A stretch of 14,735 nt of DNA from Gammaproteobacteria bacterium (lineage in GTDB: Bacteria > Pseudomonadota > Gammaproteobacteria > Pseudomonadales > Azotimanducaceae), in the NCBI GenBank assembly GCA_030430515.1, contig JAUIKX010000046.1:1-14735 (forward strand), in the 5' to 3' direction. Of this stretch, positions 13,620 through 14,735 are shown piece by piece (within the stretch, counting starts at the first letter, position 1; every line of letters starts with the position of its first letter). The notes below the pieces were generated by a model, which saw nothing but the letters and a program-made list of their open reading frames with translations, did no database searches and was not told where the DNA came from. A program made the translations under genes and the position numbers.

Positions 13620-14735
13620 GTGACCCGATACGCGCATCTGGCGGCTGCAGTACTGTGTTCAGCCGGCCTATCTTTCACGACACATGCGGCCGTCGAAGGC
13701 ACCGTCATCGACAGCAACGGCCGACCGCTCGCAGGCGCCATGGTATCCGCCGAACCCATCGGCCCGGGTGCCGATGTGGTGACGGTTTTCGTCGATGAGC
13801 AGGGGCAATATCGCTTTCCCGAAGATGTGGATGCGGCCAACGTATCAGCACGCCTGGCAGGCTTTGAGCAGGTCGACCCACAAGCCACCGGCGCCATCGT
13901 CATGCGACCCACACAGAACCATGCCGACGTCGCGCCGGCGTCTGCATGGCTGCACGACGTGCCGGATACCAAACGCATGAAGATGGTGCTGGACTGCGTG
14001 AACTGCCACCAGGTGCCTACGCCGGAAGTTCGCAACTACGCGGCGGCGATCGACGCTCAGAACGCGCCCAACCCGCACGACGCACGTCAGCAGAGCTGGG
14101 AGTCCATTGCGCAGTACATGAACCTGTTGTGGTCGGAGGAGCTGAACCGCGGAGCGGAGCAGGCTCAGCCGGTGGAAACGGAGCATGCCTACTCGGTGGG
14201 CGATATCGAAGGCATCGCCACGATTCTGGCGGATCACTTCCAGGGGCCCATGCAGACGCTCGGCAGTTCAGATCTCGGTGCGCCTCTCGCGGTTACCCCG
14301 AACACCAGCATCCGCGAATATGAAATTGGCGGCCAGAACGCGGTACGCGAAGCATTGATGCTCGGCGATCCGGCCCGCCTGTGGGTTGCCGACGTCGCCA
14401 CCGACCGGATCTTCGCGGTCGATGTGCAGACCGGCGAAGAGGAAGTCTTCGATATTCCGGCAGACGTAGACGTCGGACCGCACACCCTGCACCCCGGACC
14501 CGACCGTTCCCTCTGGGTCGCACCTTTCTTCAACGGCGTCGTTGCGCATCTCGACATGAAGTCCGAGAAATGGCGCACCTGGCGGGTGAAGACCCCGGAA
14601 GGCGGGCTCATCGGCATCCATGATCTCAGCTTCGGCTCCGATCATGAACTGCTCGCCGATCAGAAAGGCCGCATCTGGTTCTCCGACATCGTCAACAACG
14701 CCGTGGGTTGGTTTGACCCCGATAGCGGCCAGGCG
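13620..14735 (+). CDS. Exported protein with carboxypeptidase-regulatory-like domain, heme-c motif and Vgb-lyase-like beta-propeller (3' end cut by window)
   Basis: Starts at a GTG with GGGAG 7 nt upstream; 372 codons are visible and no stop is reached. A Sec signal peptide ends near THA (residue 23). A carboxypeptidase-regulatory-like beta-sandwich follows (about 25-105, EGTVIDSNGRPLAGAMVSAE). Next comes a segment with a single c-type heme site, CVNCH at 126-130, then a helical part. From about residue 245 there are repeated propeller blades of the virginiamycin-B-lyase/SMP-30 kind (LWVADVATDRIFAVDVQTGE, RSLWVAPFFNGVVAHLD, GRIWFSDIVNNAVGWFD). It should act in the periplasm or outside, possibly as a redox enzyme or electron carrier. 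The substrate is unknown. It diverges from the broken beta-etherase gene. Confidence 0.85.
   Translation, partial: MTRYAHLAAAVLCSAGLSFTTHAAVEGTVIDSNGRPLAGAMVSAEPIGPGADVVTVFVDEQGQYRFPEDVDAANVSARLAGFEQVDPQATGAIVMRPTQNHADVAPASAWLHDVPDTKRMKMVLDCVNCHQVPTPEVRNYAAAIDAQNAPNPHDARQQSWESIAQYMNLLWSEELNRGAEQAQPVETEHAYSVGDIEGIATILADHFQGPMQTLGSSDLGAPLAVTPNTSIREYEIGGQNAVREALMLGDPARLWVADVATDRIFAVDVQTGEEEVFDIPADVDVGPHTLHPGPDRSLWVAPFFNGVVAHLDMKSEKWRTWRVKTPEGGLIGIHDLSFGSDHELLADQKGRIWFSDIVNNAVGWFDPDSGQA

Noticed and set aside
1..14735. tRNA or rRNA genes, CRISPR arrays, insertion sequences, attachment sites
   Set aside because: No repeat-spacer pattern, transposase reading frame or tRNA-like cloverleaf was noticed on reading both strands by eye.

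Overview
The window looks like chromosomal DNA of a GC-rich Gram-negative proteobacterium. Lipobox and Sec signal peptides, a hybrid sensor kinase with the DLRQPLHA-type H-box, and a periplasmic-adaptor/ABC-2 exporter support this. A gammaproteobacterium is my best guess, but the exact lineage cannot be read from the window. Genes are packed tightly: the longest gap is about 110 bases, and there are no RNA genes, insertion sequences or CRISPR arrays that I can see.

Left part (1-5809). A hybrid histidine kinase, cut by the window edge, runs rightward and converges with a leftward block of six genes. In transcription order these are a lipoprotein-type HlyD/YbhG-like adaptor, an ABC ATPase, an ABC-2 permease, a small Cys-rich exported protein, a small Cys-containing lipoprotein and a LuxR/NarL-type response regulator. 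Short gaps or start/stop overlaps link most of them.

Centre (5851-12761). A six-gene rightward operon carries a two-subunit phenylphosphate-synthase-like dikinase, then biotin carboxyl carrier protein, biotin carboxylase, a pyruvate-carboxylase-type carboxyltransferase, and a NagD-type HAD phosphatase. The inventory matches the acvABCDEF system of Sphingobium sp. SYK-6 and the related hpe system of Rhodococcus, which degrade acetovanillone and 4-hydroxyacetophenones from lignin. There the phenol is phosphorylated, the methyl ketone is carboxylated and the phosphate is removed, giving an aroyl acetic acid such as vanilloyl acetate. The carboxyltransferase lacks the arginine that normally holds the pyruvate carboxylate, which fits an aromatic ketone substrate. 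Automatic annotation would probably call these genes PEP synthase, acetyl-CoA carboxylase and pyruvate carboxylase; the gene set argues against central metabolism.

Right part (12758-14735). Convergent with the operon, and sharing a CTAG that ends both genes, lies a LigE-type beta-etherase (glutathione-dependent lignin aryl-ether cleavage). It is broken by a deletion of about 85 nt that removes part of the glutathione site and shifts the frame. Divergent from it starts an exported protein with a carboxypeptidase-regulatory-like domain, one CxxCH heme-c motif and a virginiamycin-B-lyase-like beta-propeller; it runs off the window. Together the right two thirds look like a locus for lignin-derived aromatics.
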